The translations under genes were made by a program, and so were the position numbers. Shown here piece after piece: positions 19,281-29,244 of a stretch of DNA of 64,000 nt. How positions within the stretch are numbered: position 1 is the stretch's first letter; each line of letters opens with the position of its first letter. Location of the stretch: the NCBI GenBank assembly GCA_903860915.1, contig CAIOSJ010000025.1, positions 124,001 to 188,000 on the forward strand, in the 5' to 3' direction. Under the pieces are notes generated by a model. That model ran no database searches. It had not been told where the DNA came from and saw nothing but the letters and a program-made list of their open reading frames with translations. The stretch is from an uncultured Actinomycetes bacterium (GTDB lineage: Bacteria; Actinomycetota; Acidimicrobiia; Acidimicrobiales; RAAP-2).

Positions 19281-20378
19281 GTGCGACGTTCAACCCGAGC
19301 GAGCCGCATAGCTCGACGGGTGGTCCTCGGCTGCATGGCTCTTTTCGCCCTAGCGTCGTGGAATCTCAACGTCTACATCATGACGCCTGGTGACGCCACC
19401 CCCGTCGCCCCCCTGATCAGCGTGTCGGGCGTGGCCCACGAAGCTGCGCGGAGCACGATCCTGCTCACGGACGTATACCTGCAGGGCGCGACGGGCCTAT
19501 CCTGGCTGACTTCTCATTTCGACCCCCACGCCGTTCTCATCAACGGCTCCGCGCTGACGGACCCTGGGGTTCCCCTGGACGAACTCAATGCTCAGAGTTT
19601 CCTCGACATGGCGACGTCAAAGGAAAATGCCCGGGTCGCGGCCTTTACCAGCCTCGGTTGGACGATTCCGGTGACCCTAGTGGGCGCTGCCGTTCAAGCC
19701 GTTATTGTGCCCTCGCCGGCCCGTAGCGCCGGGGTAAACGTGGCCGACCAAGTGACCTCAATCAATGGACAGGTCATTCACCAGTCCTGCGACGCCATCT
19801 CGGCTCTCCACCGCGTGGCGCCGGGTACCCGGGTGGCCCTCAGTATTCGTCCAGCACGTTTCTCGCCAGTGGGCGAAATTTCCTACGGGCCCGTTACGAC
19901 TAAGTCCGTCGTTACCGTGCCAGCACCCTCAACGGTCGCAGCCAGCGATTGTCCGGGTGTTTCGGGCCGCGCGACCTCCTGGATTGGGGTATCTCTGTCG
20001 ACAGCCCTGCACTACTCCTTCCCCGCCACGGTATCCATAGCCACCCCCAATATCGGGGGTCCGTCGGCGGGCCTCGCGATGGCGCTGACCATCATCGACC
20101 AGCTCACGCCGGGTTCTTTGACCAATCGACAGTTAATTGCGGCCACGGGAACTATTGACCCCAACGGTCTGGTGGGTGATGTCGGGGGAGTCGCGCAAAA
20201 GACCATCGCCGTCGAACGGGCTGGTGCGTCCCTCTTCGTTGTCCCTTCAGGGGAGTACGCCGAGGCGCGGGCCGCGAGTAATGGTCGACTCCGAGTAGTA
20301 GGCGTCGATACCCTGTCGCAGGCCATTAGCGCCATACGGGGAAAATCACCGATTCCGGCCCCACTCGCTAAGCCCTAA
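19281..20378 (+). CDS. PDZ domain / Lon-type (S16) serine protease, YlbL-like
   Basis: N-terminal TM, PDZ-like SAGVNVADQVTSINGQVI, NIGGPSAGLAMAL catalytic Ser and GGVAQKTIAVERAGA catalytic Lys. Confidence 0.87.
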   Translation: MRRSTRASRIARRVVLGCMALFALASWNLNVYIMTPGDATPVAPLISVSGVAHEAARSTILLTDVYLQGATGLSWLTSHFDPHAVLINGSALTDPGVPLDELNAQSFLDMATSKENARVAAFTSLGWTIPVTLVGAAVQAVIVPSPARSAGVNVADQVTSINGQVIHQSCDAISALHRVAPGTRVALSIRPARFSPVGEISYGPVTTKSVVTVPAPSTVAASDCPGVSGRATSWIGVSLSTALHYSFPATVSIATPNIGGPSAGLAMALTIIDQLTPGSLTNRQLIAATGTIDPNGLVGDVGGVAQKTIAVERAGASLFVVPSGEYAEARAASNGRLRVVGVDTLSQAISAIRGKSPIPAPLAKP

Positions 20379-20409
20379 TTCCGTCGGAAAAAGCCGTAGG
20401 CTAGAGACA

Positions 20410-22077
20410 ATGGACGACCGACGCATTCACTCGACGACCCGACACACCTCGGCCGATATCGACCGGGCTAATTTTGGCACCGTTCGCAAGGGTTTCGACC
20501 CCCGTGAAGTACGCCAATACCTCGACGGCCTGAGCCGCGAGATGCAAACCCTCGAGAATCGCTTGGCGGAAATGCAGAGCCAGCTGGCCGAGGCTCAACG
20601 CCGGGCCGCCAACCCCGTTCTCGACGAAGCCACCCTGATCGCCGGTCTGGGTCAGCAGAGCGCCGCTATTTTGCGTTCGGCGCACGACGAAGCGGCCCGC
20701 GTTACTACCGAAGCACAGGATCGAGCCCGGGGCCTCTTCGCTCAGGCGCAAGAGCGAGCGTCACGTTCACTCGTTGATGGTCAGGAGCGAGCAATCACTT
20801 TGGTGGCCGAGGCTGAGCGTACCGCGACGGAAATCAATGACGCCGCTCGAGAAGGTGCAGAACGCTTGGTCGATTCGGCCAAGGTGAACGGTGAGGCACT
20901 CATAGAACGCGCGCGCGAGCAAGGTCGCGCGATTGTGGAGCAGTCCCAAGAAGCTCGCAAGGCAGTCTTGAACGACCTCGCGGTAAAGCGCAAGGCCCTG
21001 CAGGTGCAAATTGAGCAACTTCGCGCCGCTCGCGACTCGCTCACCGCTGCGGTAAACACCGTACGAGAGAACGTTGAAAGTTTGCTCGGTGGTCTCTTGA
21101 CGTCCGACGAAGGGGCCCGTGCCGCAGCCCTCGAGGCTCTGCGAGCCCGTCCGGTGTCGGTGGATCCCACCGAAGAAGAGTTGCTCGCCGGTGTACCACT
21201 GCGCAGTGTTCCCGACATGACGCTGACGCCGCTGGACGTGCCGTCGTTTACCGATGATGAGACCCCAGTGCAACCGCGCGCTAAGAAGCTCAAGATTGTT
21301 CCAGCTGAACCGGCCGAAGAAGCCCTTGACGCGGTGGAAGAGATTTTCGCTCGGCTTCGCAAGGCCACTCTGGAAGAGCGTGAAGCCACAGCACCCGTGC
21401 CCGCCAAACGTGCGCCACGAGTAACGGGAGCAACCGCAACGCCCGTTGACGAACTCTTCGCCCGACGCGACGACGCCTTGGAGGACACGCTGGCGGCGCT
21501 AACTCGAAAGGTGAAGCGCGCGTTACAGGATGACCAAAACATCATGATCGAGCGTCTCCGCTCGGTGACGAGCATGATTACGAGCGAGATGGAAGACGAG
21601 CAAACCCAGCGCACGCGCTACGCCGAAGCAGCCAGCGATTCGCTGCGCGAAGCGGCGCTCGCCGGTGTGAACTTCGCCACTACCGAAGGTGGCCAAGCGG
21701 CTGACGTAGCGAAAAATGGGGCCATTGCCGAGTGCGCAGCTGATTTGGCCGTCACGATTGTTTTAGCTCTCCGTAAGAAAATTATGGCCGACGGGAATAA
21801 CCCCGGTGCCGAGCGAGCCAACGCTGCTTATAAGGAGTGGCGCGGTGCACGGGTCGAGCGACTCTGCACGGATGCGGCTCGCCGAGCCTTCCACATTGGT
21901 GTTCTGGCGGCATCTGGGGGGACTATTCGCTTTGTTGCAGCGCCCTGGGACCCGCCCTGTGACGCCTGCTCCATGGACGCACAGTCCGGTAGTCGCGAAG
22001 CGGGGTCGGTATTCCCCAGCGGTCAGCCCTATCCACCATTGCACGCTGGTTGCGCCTGTACGGTAGTGCCTGGGTGA
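20410..22077 (+). CDS. DivIVA-like coiled-coil protein with C-terminal phage Mu gpF/SPP1 gp7-like module
   Basis: N-term FGTVRKGFDPREVRQYLDGLSREMQTLENRLAEM; long coiled coil; C-term CDACSMDAQSGSREAGSVFPSGQPYPPLHAGCACTVVPG. Confidence 0.78.
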   Translation: MDDRRIHSTTRHTSADIDRANFGTVRKGFDPREVRQYLDGLSREMQTLENRLAEMQSQLAEAQRRAANPVLDEATLIAGLGQQSAAILRSAHDEAARVTTEAQDRARGLFAQAQERASRSLVDGQERAITLVAEAERTATEINDAAREGAERLVDSAKVNGEALIERAREQGRAIVEQSQEARKAVLNDLAVKRKALQVQIEQLRAARDSLTAAVNTVRENVESLLGGLLTSDEGARAAALEALRARPVSVDPTEEELLAGVPLRSVPDMTLTPLDVPSFTDDETPVQPRAKKLKIVPAEPAEEALDAVEEIFARLRKATLEEREATAPVPAKRAPRVTGATATPVDELFARRDDALEDTLAALTRKVKRALQDDQNIMIERLRSVTSMITSEMEDEQTQRTRYAEAASDSLREAALAGVNFATTEGGQAADVAKNGAIAECAADLAVTIVLALRKKIMADGNNPGAERANAAYKEWRGARVERLCTDAARRAFHIGVLAASGGTIRFVAAPWDPPCDACSMDAQSGSREAGSVFPSGQPYPPLHAGCACTVVPG

Positions 22078-22098
22078 ACAACACCCTAAGGTTGTTAC

Positions 22099-24966
22099 GT
22101 GCGTAGCCCCACCGAATTTCGACCTGCATTTCCCCTGAGTCCACGTCGACGTGGCGCCGGTATTGTCCTGGCTTTTGCACTCGTCCTACTCTTTTCACTC
22201 CGCTCGCTCGCCGGCCTGTTTACCGACGGCTGGTGGTTTTCTTCGGTGGGCCACAGCAATGTATTTTCGACGGTGCTCGAGACCAAAGTCGGGCTAGGTC
22301 TGGTATTCGGAGCAATCTTTTTTGCTGCGATGTGGGGCAACCTCATACTGACGAATCGCCTCGGGGCCCATGACCTCGGGGCCACGCCGGAGGACGAAAT
22401 TGTTCGGCAGTTCCAAAATATTGTGCGACCCTATGCCGGGAGGATTTACGGGCTAGTCGCCATCGCTATGGCGTCAGTGGCCGGTCTCGCGGCCGTGTCG
22501 CAGTGGAATAACTACCTCCTTTTCGCTAATGCCCAAGCATTCGGCAAAGTTGATCCTGTGTTTCACAAGGACCTGGGGTTCTACGTTTTTTCGCTGCCCT
22601 TCCTCTCCTTCCTCGTCAGTTGGACCCTCGTCGCACTGCTTGTGATTTTTATCGTCTCCACTCTGTTTCACTATTTAAACGGAGGGATTCGTGCCGCGCG
22701 CGTCTCGCCGCGAGTCACCCCGCAGGTCAAGGTGCACTTGTCGGTAATTTTGGCCTTGGTGGCTGTGACGAAGGCCCTCGGTTACGTCATGGCGAAGTGG
22801 AATCTCGTCAATTCCACGAACGGCTACGTGCAGGGAGCGAGCTATACCGACATTCACGCTCGTATTCCGGCTCTCAGTATTTTGACAGTGATTTCACTGG
22901 CTTCGGCGGGAATTCTGCTCTACAACATTCGCTCCCGGAGCTGGTCGCTTCCGGCTCTGTCAGTTTCTCTCTGGGTCTTCGTCGCTGCTGCCATTGGATT
23001 CATCTACCCCGCGGCCCTACAGACGCTCAAGGTGACTCCGGCGCAAAATACCCTCGAGTTGCCCCTTATTCAAAGAAACATCGACGCTACCCGTTCTGCT
23101 TTCGCCGTGAGCAATGTGGCGAGCCACGTTTTTGCGGGTTCGTCGACGATTACCGCGCAAGGGCTGCAAGAGGCCGCGGGGACTCTGCAAAATATTCGCC
23201 TCTGGGACCCGGACCCCGCGATTGCGCTCGAGACCTTTAATCGACGCCAAGCAATTCGTTCCTACTACACGATCACCTCCTTGGGCGTCGATCGCTATGT
23301 GGTTAATGGGAAGCAAACTCCCGTTCTGGTCGGCGCTCGCCAACTCAGCACTCAAAACCTCACCGCACCGAGTTGGGTGAACTCGCACTTGGAGTACACC
23401 CACGGTTACGGGGTCGTCGTCTCGCCGGCCAATCAGGCCGACGCCGCGACCGGTAACCCTACCTTCACCATCAGCGGCGTTCCACCGACCTCATCAGCGG
23501 GCCTGCCGGTACTGAGGCAGGCAGGAATATATTTCGGTATTAAACAGTCCGGTTGGGTGGTGGCTAACTCCAAGCAGACGGAACTCGACTATCAGGTCAA
23601 CGCCGGCACTAACGCTGGTCAGCCAGTCGAGTCGCACTACCGGGGACGTGGGGGCATCGCGGTCGGTGGCCTCCTGCGCAACGCCATGCTGGCCCTACGT
23701 TTCAACGATTACAACCTGCTGATTTCGAACCAGGTGACGCCGACTAGTCGTATCATTTTCGTACGCGACATCATGGACATGGCTCACAAGGCCGCTCCCT
23801 TTCTGTCTTTTGATGCGCACCCCTACGCGATTGTGAGCGGGGGCCGCGTGAAGTACGTGATTGACGGATACACCACGACGAGCAAGTACCCCTACAGCGA
23901 GGACGCCGCGAATCAATCCGTTCCCTCGGACACGGGTCTCCCGTCGAGTTACAACTACGTGCGCAACTCCGTCAAACTGGTCGTCGACGCCTTCGACGGC
24001 TCGATGACCTTCTACAACAGCGATCCCAGCGATCCCATTGTGCGAACCTACGCGGCTGCCTTCCCCCACCTCTTCGTCCCCATGTCAACGATGCCGGTCT
24101 CGATTCGTGAGCACCTTCGTTATCCAACTGATATTTTCGCCATCCAGGCCGCCACCCTGGGTCGCTATCACATCCAGTCGGCCCCGGCTTTTTACACGGC
24201 GAGTGACCGTTGGCAGATTTCACCGACCACGGGTTCAGGGGCGCCGTCAGCTTCTCTCGCTCAAACTCAAACGACTAATCAGGTGGGCAACGTGGTGTCA
24301 CAGAGTTTGTCTCCCATGAGTCCGCTCTATCAAGTGATGGCACTTCCGAACTCGCAACGCCAGCAACTGGTGCTGTCGACGGCTTACGTTCCTGCGGGCA
24401 ATTCTCAGACCGTACAAAGCCTGTCGTCGTTTCTCGCAGTGACCTCCGATAGGGACAACTACGGGCAGCTCTCGTTGTACGTCACACCCCGTGGTAACTC
24501 GGTTACCGGACCGGTTCAAGCTGACGCCGAAATTCAGCAGAATGCCCGAGTCAGCGCGATCATCACTCCTCTTGACCAGCACGGCTCTAACGTCCTCTTG
24601 GGCAATAACCTCATGGTCCCCTTGAATCAGGCAGTCCTCTACGTGAGGCCGCTCTACGTGACGAGCTCGTCGAATCCCCTCCCGCAATTGAAGTACGTAA
24701 TTGCCGTTTTTAATCAAGACGTTGGAATTGAACCAACTCTGCAGGGAGCTCTCTCAGACGTATTGGGCAGAAATGTTTCTACCCCGACGGGGCCGACCAA
24801 CTCGAGCGGGGGTGGATCGCTCGCCTCTCATTTGTCCTCCGCATCCCAGGATTACAGCCAAGCTCAAAATGCCCTTCGCACCGGAAATCTAGCTCTCTAT
24901 CAGGGTTTAATCGACAAAATGAACTTAGAGATCAAGGCCGCGCAAACTTTCCTACCGGGCCACTAG
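22099..24966 (+). CDS. UPF0182 family membrane protein
   Basis: Seven N-terminal TM segments then large soluble domain; VTPAQNTLELPLIQRNIDATRSAF, PFLSFDAHPYAIVSGGRVKYVIDGYTTTSKYPYSE. Confidence 0.92.
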   Translation: MRSPTEFRPAFPLSPRRRGAGIVLAFALVLLFSLRSLAGLFTDGWWFSSVGHSNVFSTVLETKVGLGLVFGAIFFAAMWGNLILTNRLGAHDLGATPEDEIVRQFQNIVRPYAGRIYGLVAIAMASVAGLAAVSQWNNYLLFANAQAFGKVDPVFHKDLGFYVFSLPFLSFLVSWTLVALLVIFIVSTLFHYLNGGIRAARVSPRVTPQVKVHLSVILALVAVTKALGYVMAKWNLVNSTNGYVQGASYTDIHARIPALSILTVISLASAGILLYNIRSRSWSLPALSVSLWVFVAAAIGFIYPAALQTLKVTPAQNTLELPLIQRNIDATRSAFAVSNVASHVFAGSSTITAQGLQEAAGTLQNIRLWDPDPAIALETFNRRQAIRSYYTITSLGVDRYVVNGKQTPVLVGARQLSTQNLTAPSWVNSHLEYTHGYGVVVSPANQADAATGNPTFTISGVPPTSSAGLPVLRQAGIYFGIKQSGWVVANSKQTELDYQVNAGTNAGQPVESHYRGRGGIAVGGLLRNAMLALRFNDYNLLISNQVTPTSRIIFVRDIMDMAHKAAPFLSFDAHPYAIVSGGRVKYVIDGYTTTSKYPYSEDAANQSVPSDTGLPSSYNYVRNSVKLVVDAFDGSMTFYNSDPSDPIVRTYAAAFPHLFVPMSTMPVSIREHLRYPTDIFAIQAATLGRYHIQSAPAFYTASDRWQISPTTGSGAPSASLAQTQTTNQVGNVVSQSLSPMSPLYQVMALPNSQRQQLVLSTAYVPAGNSQTVQSLSSFLAVTSDRDNYGQLSLYVTPRGNSVTGPVQADAEIQQNARVSAIITPLDQHGSNVLLGNNLMVPLNQAVLYVRPLYVTSSSNPLPQLKYVIAVFNQDVGIEPTLQGALSDVLGRNVSTPTGPTNSSGGGSLASHLSSASQDYSQAQNALRTGNLALYQGLIDKMNLEIKAAQTFLPGH

Positions 24967-25562
24967 GCGGCGCCAGGCAAAAGGGTGTCGATCATCAACA
25001 TATAGAAATCTCGCCACCCTTCGGAGATGGCTCCGTCTGGGGAGCCGATATCTTCGAGAGTATGAGCGTACACCGTCATTCTCACGGCGAGAGCGATCGC
25101 GGATGGTTCGATGTCACTTCGTAGGAGATTTTTTTCTTGAAGTTTCCTAAACGCATCTGTGAGCGGAATCTGGGCCCGTGCCTCTAGCTGGGCTGCCATT
25201 TCTTCGCGCACTCTTGCGCGAGTGGTAGCGAGTCCCACGATCATTACGCCGACGGACCGCTCCCTTCGAAATGCTTCGAGGTCAATGGTATCTGGGATAA
25301 TTTGAAAGCAACGCCGCACGTCGTCAGGCGATTTTGCCGTCTCCGCCTGCTCGATAATTTGTCTCCATAGGCCGCTGGTGTATTCACTCATAAGCTGGAT
25401 CAGCGCTTCATCGATGAGATCGTCTCGCGATTCGAAGTAGTGGTAGAGGACGCTGGTAGCGCAGCCCACATCTCGAGCAATCTCAGCTACGCGTAGATTT
25501 TCAGCGCCTGAATTGATTATGCAGGTGATGGTGGCATCAAGAATTTTTTGTTTAAGCGCCAT
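24963..25562 (-). CDS. TetR family transcriptional regulator
   Basis: KILDATITCIINSGAENLRVAEIARDVGCATSVLYHYFESRDDLIDEAL HTH. Confidence 0.88.
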   Translation of the reverse strand: MALKQKILDATITCIINSGAENLRVAEIARDVGCATSVLYHYFESRDDLIDEALIQLMSEYTSGLWRQIIEQAETAKSPDDVRRCFQIIPDTIDLEAFRRERSVGVMIVGLATTRARVREEMAAQLEARAQIPLTDAFRKLQEKNLLRSDIEPSAIALAVRMTVYAHTLEDIGSPDGAISEGWRDFYMLMIDTLLPGAA

Positions 25563-25725
25563 GGTGCTCCTTATCAAAATCTCTGGAAGATAATAACTTC
25601 GAAAATGTGAAAAAAGTGCAGAACACTTTTCTAAATTTGGATTCTTACGCTTTTCGCTGGTAGCGCTTAGCAATGTGTATAGATTTTGCGCCTCCAGCGG
25701 CGCTCGTGTAGAATTAATTTTCCGC

Positions 25726-25796
<71 letters not shown>

Positions 25797-25802
<6 letters not shown>

Positions 25803-26019
25803 AGAGGTCTTTGCCCAAGGGTATGGACCAGAAGTACCGAAGTCCCGATTTGGCACCGTCCGAGTCGGGACTTCGTGCTTTTCGGGTGGTCGGAGCCTGT
25901 AGAGGCGTCTCGCAGTGGGAACCATTGTAGGTGGCGATGAGACGCGCGGACTCTGAGATGGGTTGCTTCGGCGCTGCCTGGAGCGTGTCGGTCGTCCAGG
26001 GTGGTGCAATCGACCCGGC
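25797..26019. repeat. Left copy of islet-flanking direct repeat (block 1: 25797-25894; block 2: 25919-26019)
   Basis: Aligns with 29245-29342 and 29444-29544; includes tRNA 3' CCACCA. Confidence 0.93.
25840..25873 (+). terminator. Terminator-like hairpin downstream of tRNA-fMet
   Basis: AAGTCCCGA / TCGGGACTT 9-bp perfect arms, followed by cgtgcttttc. Confidence 0.6.
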
Positions 26020-26088
26020 TCCGATCCTCTATCTATTTGGCGGTGGTGAATCCTGGCGGATACAGGTTGATCTCTAGGTTTCTTAAAG

Positions 26089-27096
26089 TCATGGAGCGGC
26101 GCTGTTAATGCGGCCTGCTAGGCCCGCCAGGCGCTCAAGAATCTCTGGGAACTTGGGTGGGTCACTGTGGAACATACCGGCGGAGACCATTTGGTCGTAG
26201 TCATCTTGAAGACTCTTCTCCACCTCCTTGTCGGAGGGGACGAGCAGGAGACCTCCCGTCGCACAAAGGTCGTAGTTGGCCTGGCCTGAGCGATAGAAGA
26301 CCTTCTTGACCTTGACAACGTCTTCCAGCAACGAGTGAGCGCGCAGCGCACGCTGCCCTATATCCCTTTGGGCAAGTTGATCGAGGTCATACCAGTGGCG
26401 AGAAAGTCGCTGAGACCCAGATCGGAACTCACTGCGATTGAGCTCGGCATGGATCAACGTTGCCTTTTCCCAGAAGGTCCTCTCTGGGGCGAGAACGGTC
26501 ACCGTGGCGGAGGGGAACTCCATTGCGGAGAGCACCGCAAGATAGGGGGTGACTGCGTGCACTTCGTTGGGATCGATTGAGTTTCGCCCACCAAACTCGA
26601 GCTTCACGGCGTCCTTTACGTACTCGTCATGCTCTTCGAGAGCGCTGGGGTAATGCACCCAAACGTTCTCGCTGTCAGTGCTGATAGCACCGACTCCGAG
26701 ACCGAACTCGGAAGCCAATCGAGCACGAAGGTGTGGTGCAACAACCTCAGCGATGTGTTCGGCAACTCGTTCGCGCAAGCGATCGCTGAGACTGTCTTGT
26801 TGTCTGCGGCTCGTAGATGCTGCGAATGGGTCAACCGAGCCATCCAAGAGGCGGTAGTCCAGGGTGACATCAACGTCTTCGGAAAATCTGTCGATTGCCT
26901 CATATACCTTTGAGAGAGAGGTTCCACCTTTGAATGCCATGGGGAGCGCGTCGGGCATCGTGAAGAGTGCGTCAAGCGCCCAACAAACCCAGACGTCCTT
27001 CTCGAGGATCTGGGCGGAACGTCCGGTGCTGGCAGCGTGAGCGACGAGTACGTCGGTCCGCTGCTCTGGACTCAGGGTGAGAAACAGATCAGGCAT
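26089..27096 (-). CDS. AbiEii-type nucleotidyltransferase toxin
   Basis: EKDVWVCWALDALF, MAFKGGTSLSKVYEAIDRFSEDVDVTLDYR, LEFGGRNSIDP, ERTFWEKATLIHAEL motifs. Confidence 0.9.
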   Translation of the reverse strand: MPDLFLTLSPEQRTDVLVAHAASTGRSAQILEKDVWVCWALDALFTMPDALPMAFKGGTSLSKVYEAIDRFSEDVDVTLDYRLLDGSVDPFAASTSRRQQDSLSDRLRERVAEHIAEVVAPHLRARLASEFGLGVGAISTDSENVWVHYPSALEEHDEYVKDAVKLEFGGRNSIDPNEVHAVTPYLAVLSAMEFPSATVTVLAPERTFWEKATLIHAELNRSEFRSGSQRLSRHWYDLDQLAQRDIGQRALRAHSLLEDVVKVKKVFYRSGQANYDLCATGGLLLVPSDKEVEKSLQDDYDQMVSAGMFHSDPPKFPEILERLAGLAGRINSAAP

Positions 27097-27718
27097 GAGC
27101 CAACTGCGACTCGGTGGCGTACGGTCGAAGAAGCTCACTCAACCACGCGGGCATCAAGCGCCGCCCCGAAACGAGGCGTGCGAACTCTTCTGGCGCCAAC
27201 TTCTCCTTGATGGCCTCGATGGTCGAGGCATTGACCTCGCCGCTACCTAGATAACGAAGCGCTGCGTACGCGCGGCCGGCACGGGTACCGGCAAAGAGCA
27301 AACGGCTGGGCGCGGCGTGGCGCATCTCGATTTTTAATGCTCCAACCTGCATCGTCCGACTGCGACCTGACGTCGCGTAGATGGGGCGCATCGGCATTTG
27401 CGTGGTCAGTCCAAACTGACGCGCTGCTTCAGATCCATGGATCTCAACCACGCTCTGGGATGCCGCGGCCCAGGCTCTGACAATGCTCTCGGCGCTCGGC
27501 GGCACCTGACCCACCAAAGGATTGATTTTGGGCCGAACGTAAATGCCTCGAGTCACATTGGTTATTACGTCTTCGCGCGTGAGGTAGGCAAGTGCGTGGT
27601 CGACGGCCCCCCTGGGACCGAGCTCTCGTAGTTCAGCCACGGTGAAGGGCTCGCCTTGTGCGCGGGTCATTACATACTCGCGAACCCGTCGAGCAGTTGA
27701 GGTCGTGGCCGTAGTCAT
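27089..27718 (-). CDS. AbiEi/DUF6088-like antitoxin
   Basis: N-terminal winged-helix-like region TVAELRELGPRGAVDHALAYLTREDVITNVTRGIYVRPK; 8-bp overlap with toxin start. Confidence 0.85.
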   Translation of the reverse strand: MTTATTSTARRVREYVMTRAQGEPFTVAELRELGPRGAVDHALAYLTREDVITNVTRGIYVRPKINPLVGQVPPSAESIVRAWAAASQSVVEIHGSEAARQFGLTTQMPMRPIYATSGRSRTMQVGALKIEMRHAAPSRLLFAGTRAGRAYAALRYLGSGEVNASTIEAIKEKLAPEEFARLVSGRRLMPAWLSELLRPYATESQLAHA

Positions 27719-27746
27719 GGGAGATACTGTATCAGTTTTTCTCCCA
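27718..27746 (-). promoter_or_regulatory. Candidate operator of the AbiE-like module: TGGGAGA...TCTCCCA arms with nested GATAC-T-GTATC
   Basis: 7-bp perfect inverted repeat (27718-27724/27740-27746) overlapping the antitoxin start; inner GATACTGTATC at 27723-27733. Confidence 0.5.
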
Positions 27747-27898
27747 AATGCAATAGATAGGCGTGACCTCGGTACGTAGGTCGGATGCCTTGTCGCCACA
27801 ATGCGGAGGAGGGTCGATGCCGTGTCCAGGGTTATGTTCGCAGCATGGCGGGCTCGCGAAAGGGTTGGGTGACGAAGACGGACATGAGCCGCTTCTTG

Positions 27899-29125
27899 CT
27901 ATGTGGCTGGGGGCCAGTTCAGTGGCATTTCGACGGGGAGAGCGCTGGAAGCGCGCCACCGAAGCCGCCGGATCAGAAGAACGATGTCAACTACCAAGCC
28001 TGCGATGCCCAGCACCGTCAACAAAATGCTTCCTGCGGCGCTACGGGCTATGACGCCGGGGCTCTCGGCAACGAAGACTCCCTTGGCGATTGGTCGAGTA
28101 AGCCGAATGCGATATTCACCAGGCGCTGGAACATGTAAGACCAACTGTCCGACAGCGGGTAACTCTCGAGGACTGATGTGGTCAGTGCTGGGGTCGAAGT
28201 AAGTGGACAGCGTTGCCCCGTTGGCTCTTGAGTTGATGACGATGTCCGATGGAGTTACCGAGGGGCAGTCGTACGACGCATTGATGGCGTTGGTTTCGCA
28301 AAAGACGAAGACAACCTTTGGACCTGCTGACAGGTACTGGGTGATGCCCGATACGGTTACGTCTCTTGGGGCGGCGAGGTAACGGTCGACTCGACTGACA
28401 ATCCCACTCATCCCGACCACGGCAATAACCGAGGCGAGAACTACCAAGGTTGGGCCGGGCAAAGCTCTGACGCTCCATCGCGGTGCATCGTTAGCAGGGA
28501 GCGTCAGAGCCGAAATGGAGGGGACTTCGACACTTCGGCGAGCTCGATACTCTCCGCTGAGAATCAACACCGCAGCAAAAGTGAACAACATCGCGAAACT
28601 AATGAACGCTCTCGTTTGGAGAGCGGCGGCAGCGAGGTAGCGCGCCCTGGTAGTGATGGTGACCGAGCCGTGACTATCGAAGTAGTACTGGTGAGTTGCG
28701 GCGTTGTAGCCCGGCTGACCGGGAACTCCTGTGATCAATGTCCCGTCGCTCGTGATCGCAGCTACGACCGAGAGCGCAAATAGTGCGACCAGCACGACGC
28801 GCTGGGTGCCGTTGAACTGCTTGAAACTGATCGGGACTTTGGTGCGGGGCCAACCGTGCGACCTTGACCAAGTGAGCACTGCGATTCCGCCGGATGCGAT
28901 CGCAAACGCGAAGAATGGTGCAAATACCCAGTCGGGCATCACAACGTGAGGTGTCGCAAAGCTCAGTGCCCAAATGGTCACGTCGGCAACAAGTGCAAAG
29001 ATCGCCGCGTACATCGTGACCCTTGTCAGCCAGAGAGCGAACTTCCAGGTCAAGAAGGAGACCTCACGGGTCTTCTTCGGCTGGGGCTCAACGGGATTCA
29101 TGTCATACATCATGTCGTACGCCAC
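27899..29125 (-). CDS. Hypothetical multi-pass membrane protein
   Basis: About 6 TM segments with a C-terminal extracytoplasmic domain and final TM; no recognised family. Confidence 0.7.
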   Translation of the reverse strand: MAYDMMYDMNPVEPQPKKTREVSFLTWKFALWLTRVTMYAAIFALVADVTIWALSFATPHVVMPDWVFAPFFAFAIASGGIAVLTWSRSHGWPRTKVPISFKQFNGTQRVVLVALFALSVVAAITSDGTLITGVPGQPGYNAATHQYYFDSHGSVTITTRARYLAAAALQTRAFISFAMLFTFAAVLILSGEYRARRSVEVPSISALTLPANDAPRWSVRALPGPTLVVLASVIAVVGMSGIVSRVDRYLAAPRDVTVSGITQYLSAGPKVVFVFCETNAINASYDCPSVTPSDIVINSRANGATLSTYFDPSTDHISPRELPAVGQLVLHVPAPGEYRIRLTRPIAKGVFVAESPGVIARSAAGSILLTVLGIAGLVVDIVLLIRRLRWRASSALPVEMPLNWPPAT

Positions 29126-29244
29126 AACCTATGCACTGGTGAGCTCTGGTCACCGTTACGGACTCGCCGACTTTTGATTAGAACTCGTGCACGATGTCGC
29201 TCAACGGCCTTGTCGCTGCTCGTGATCCGACTTAGGTAAATACT

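Noticed and set aside
20781-21614. Minus-strand 277-aa Ser/Arg-rich ORF
   Set aside because: Antisense shadow of the DivIVA-like coding region with biased composition.
27785-28138. Plus-strand 117-aa ORF
   Set aside because: Mostly antisense to the membrane-protein gene and lacks protein-like composition; only the first ~20 codons from 27845 are of interest (possible gene stub).
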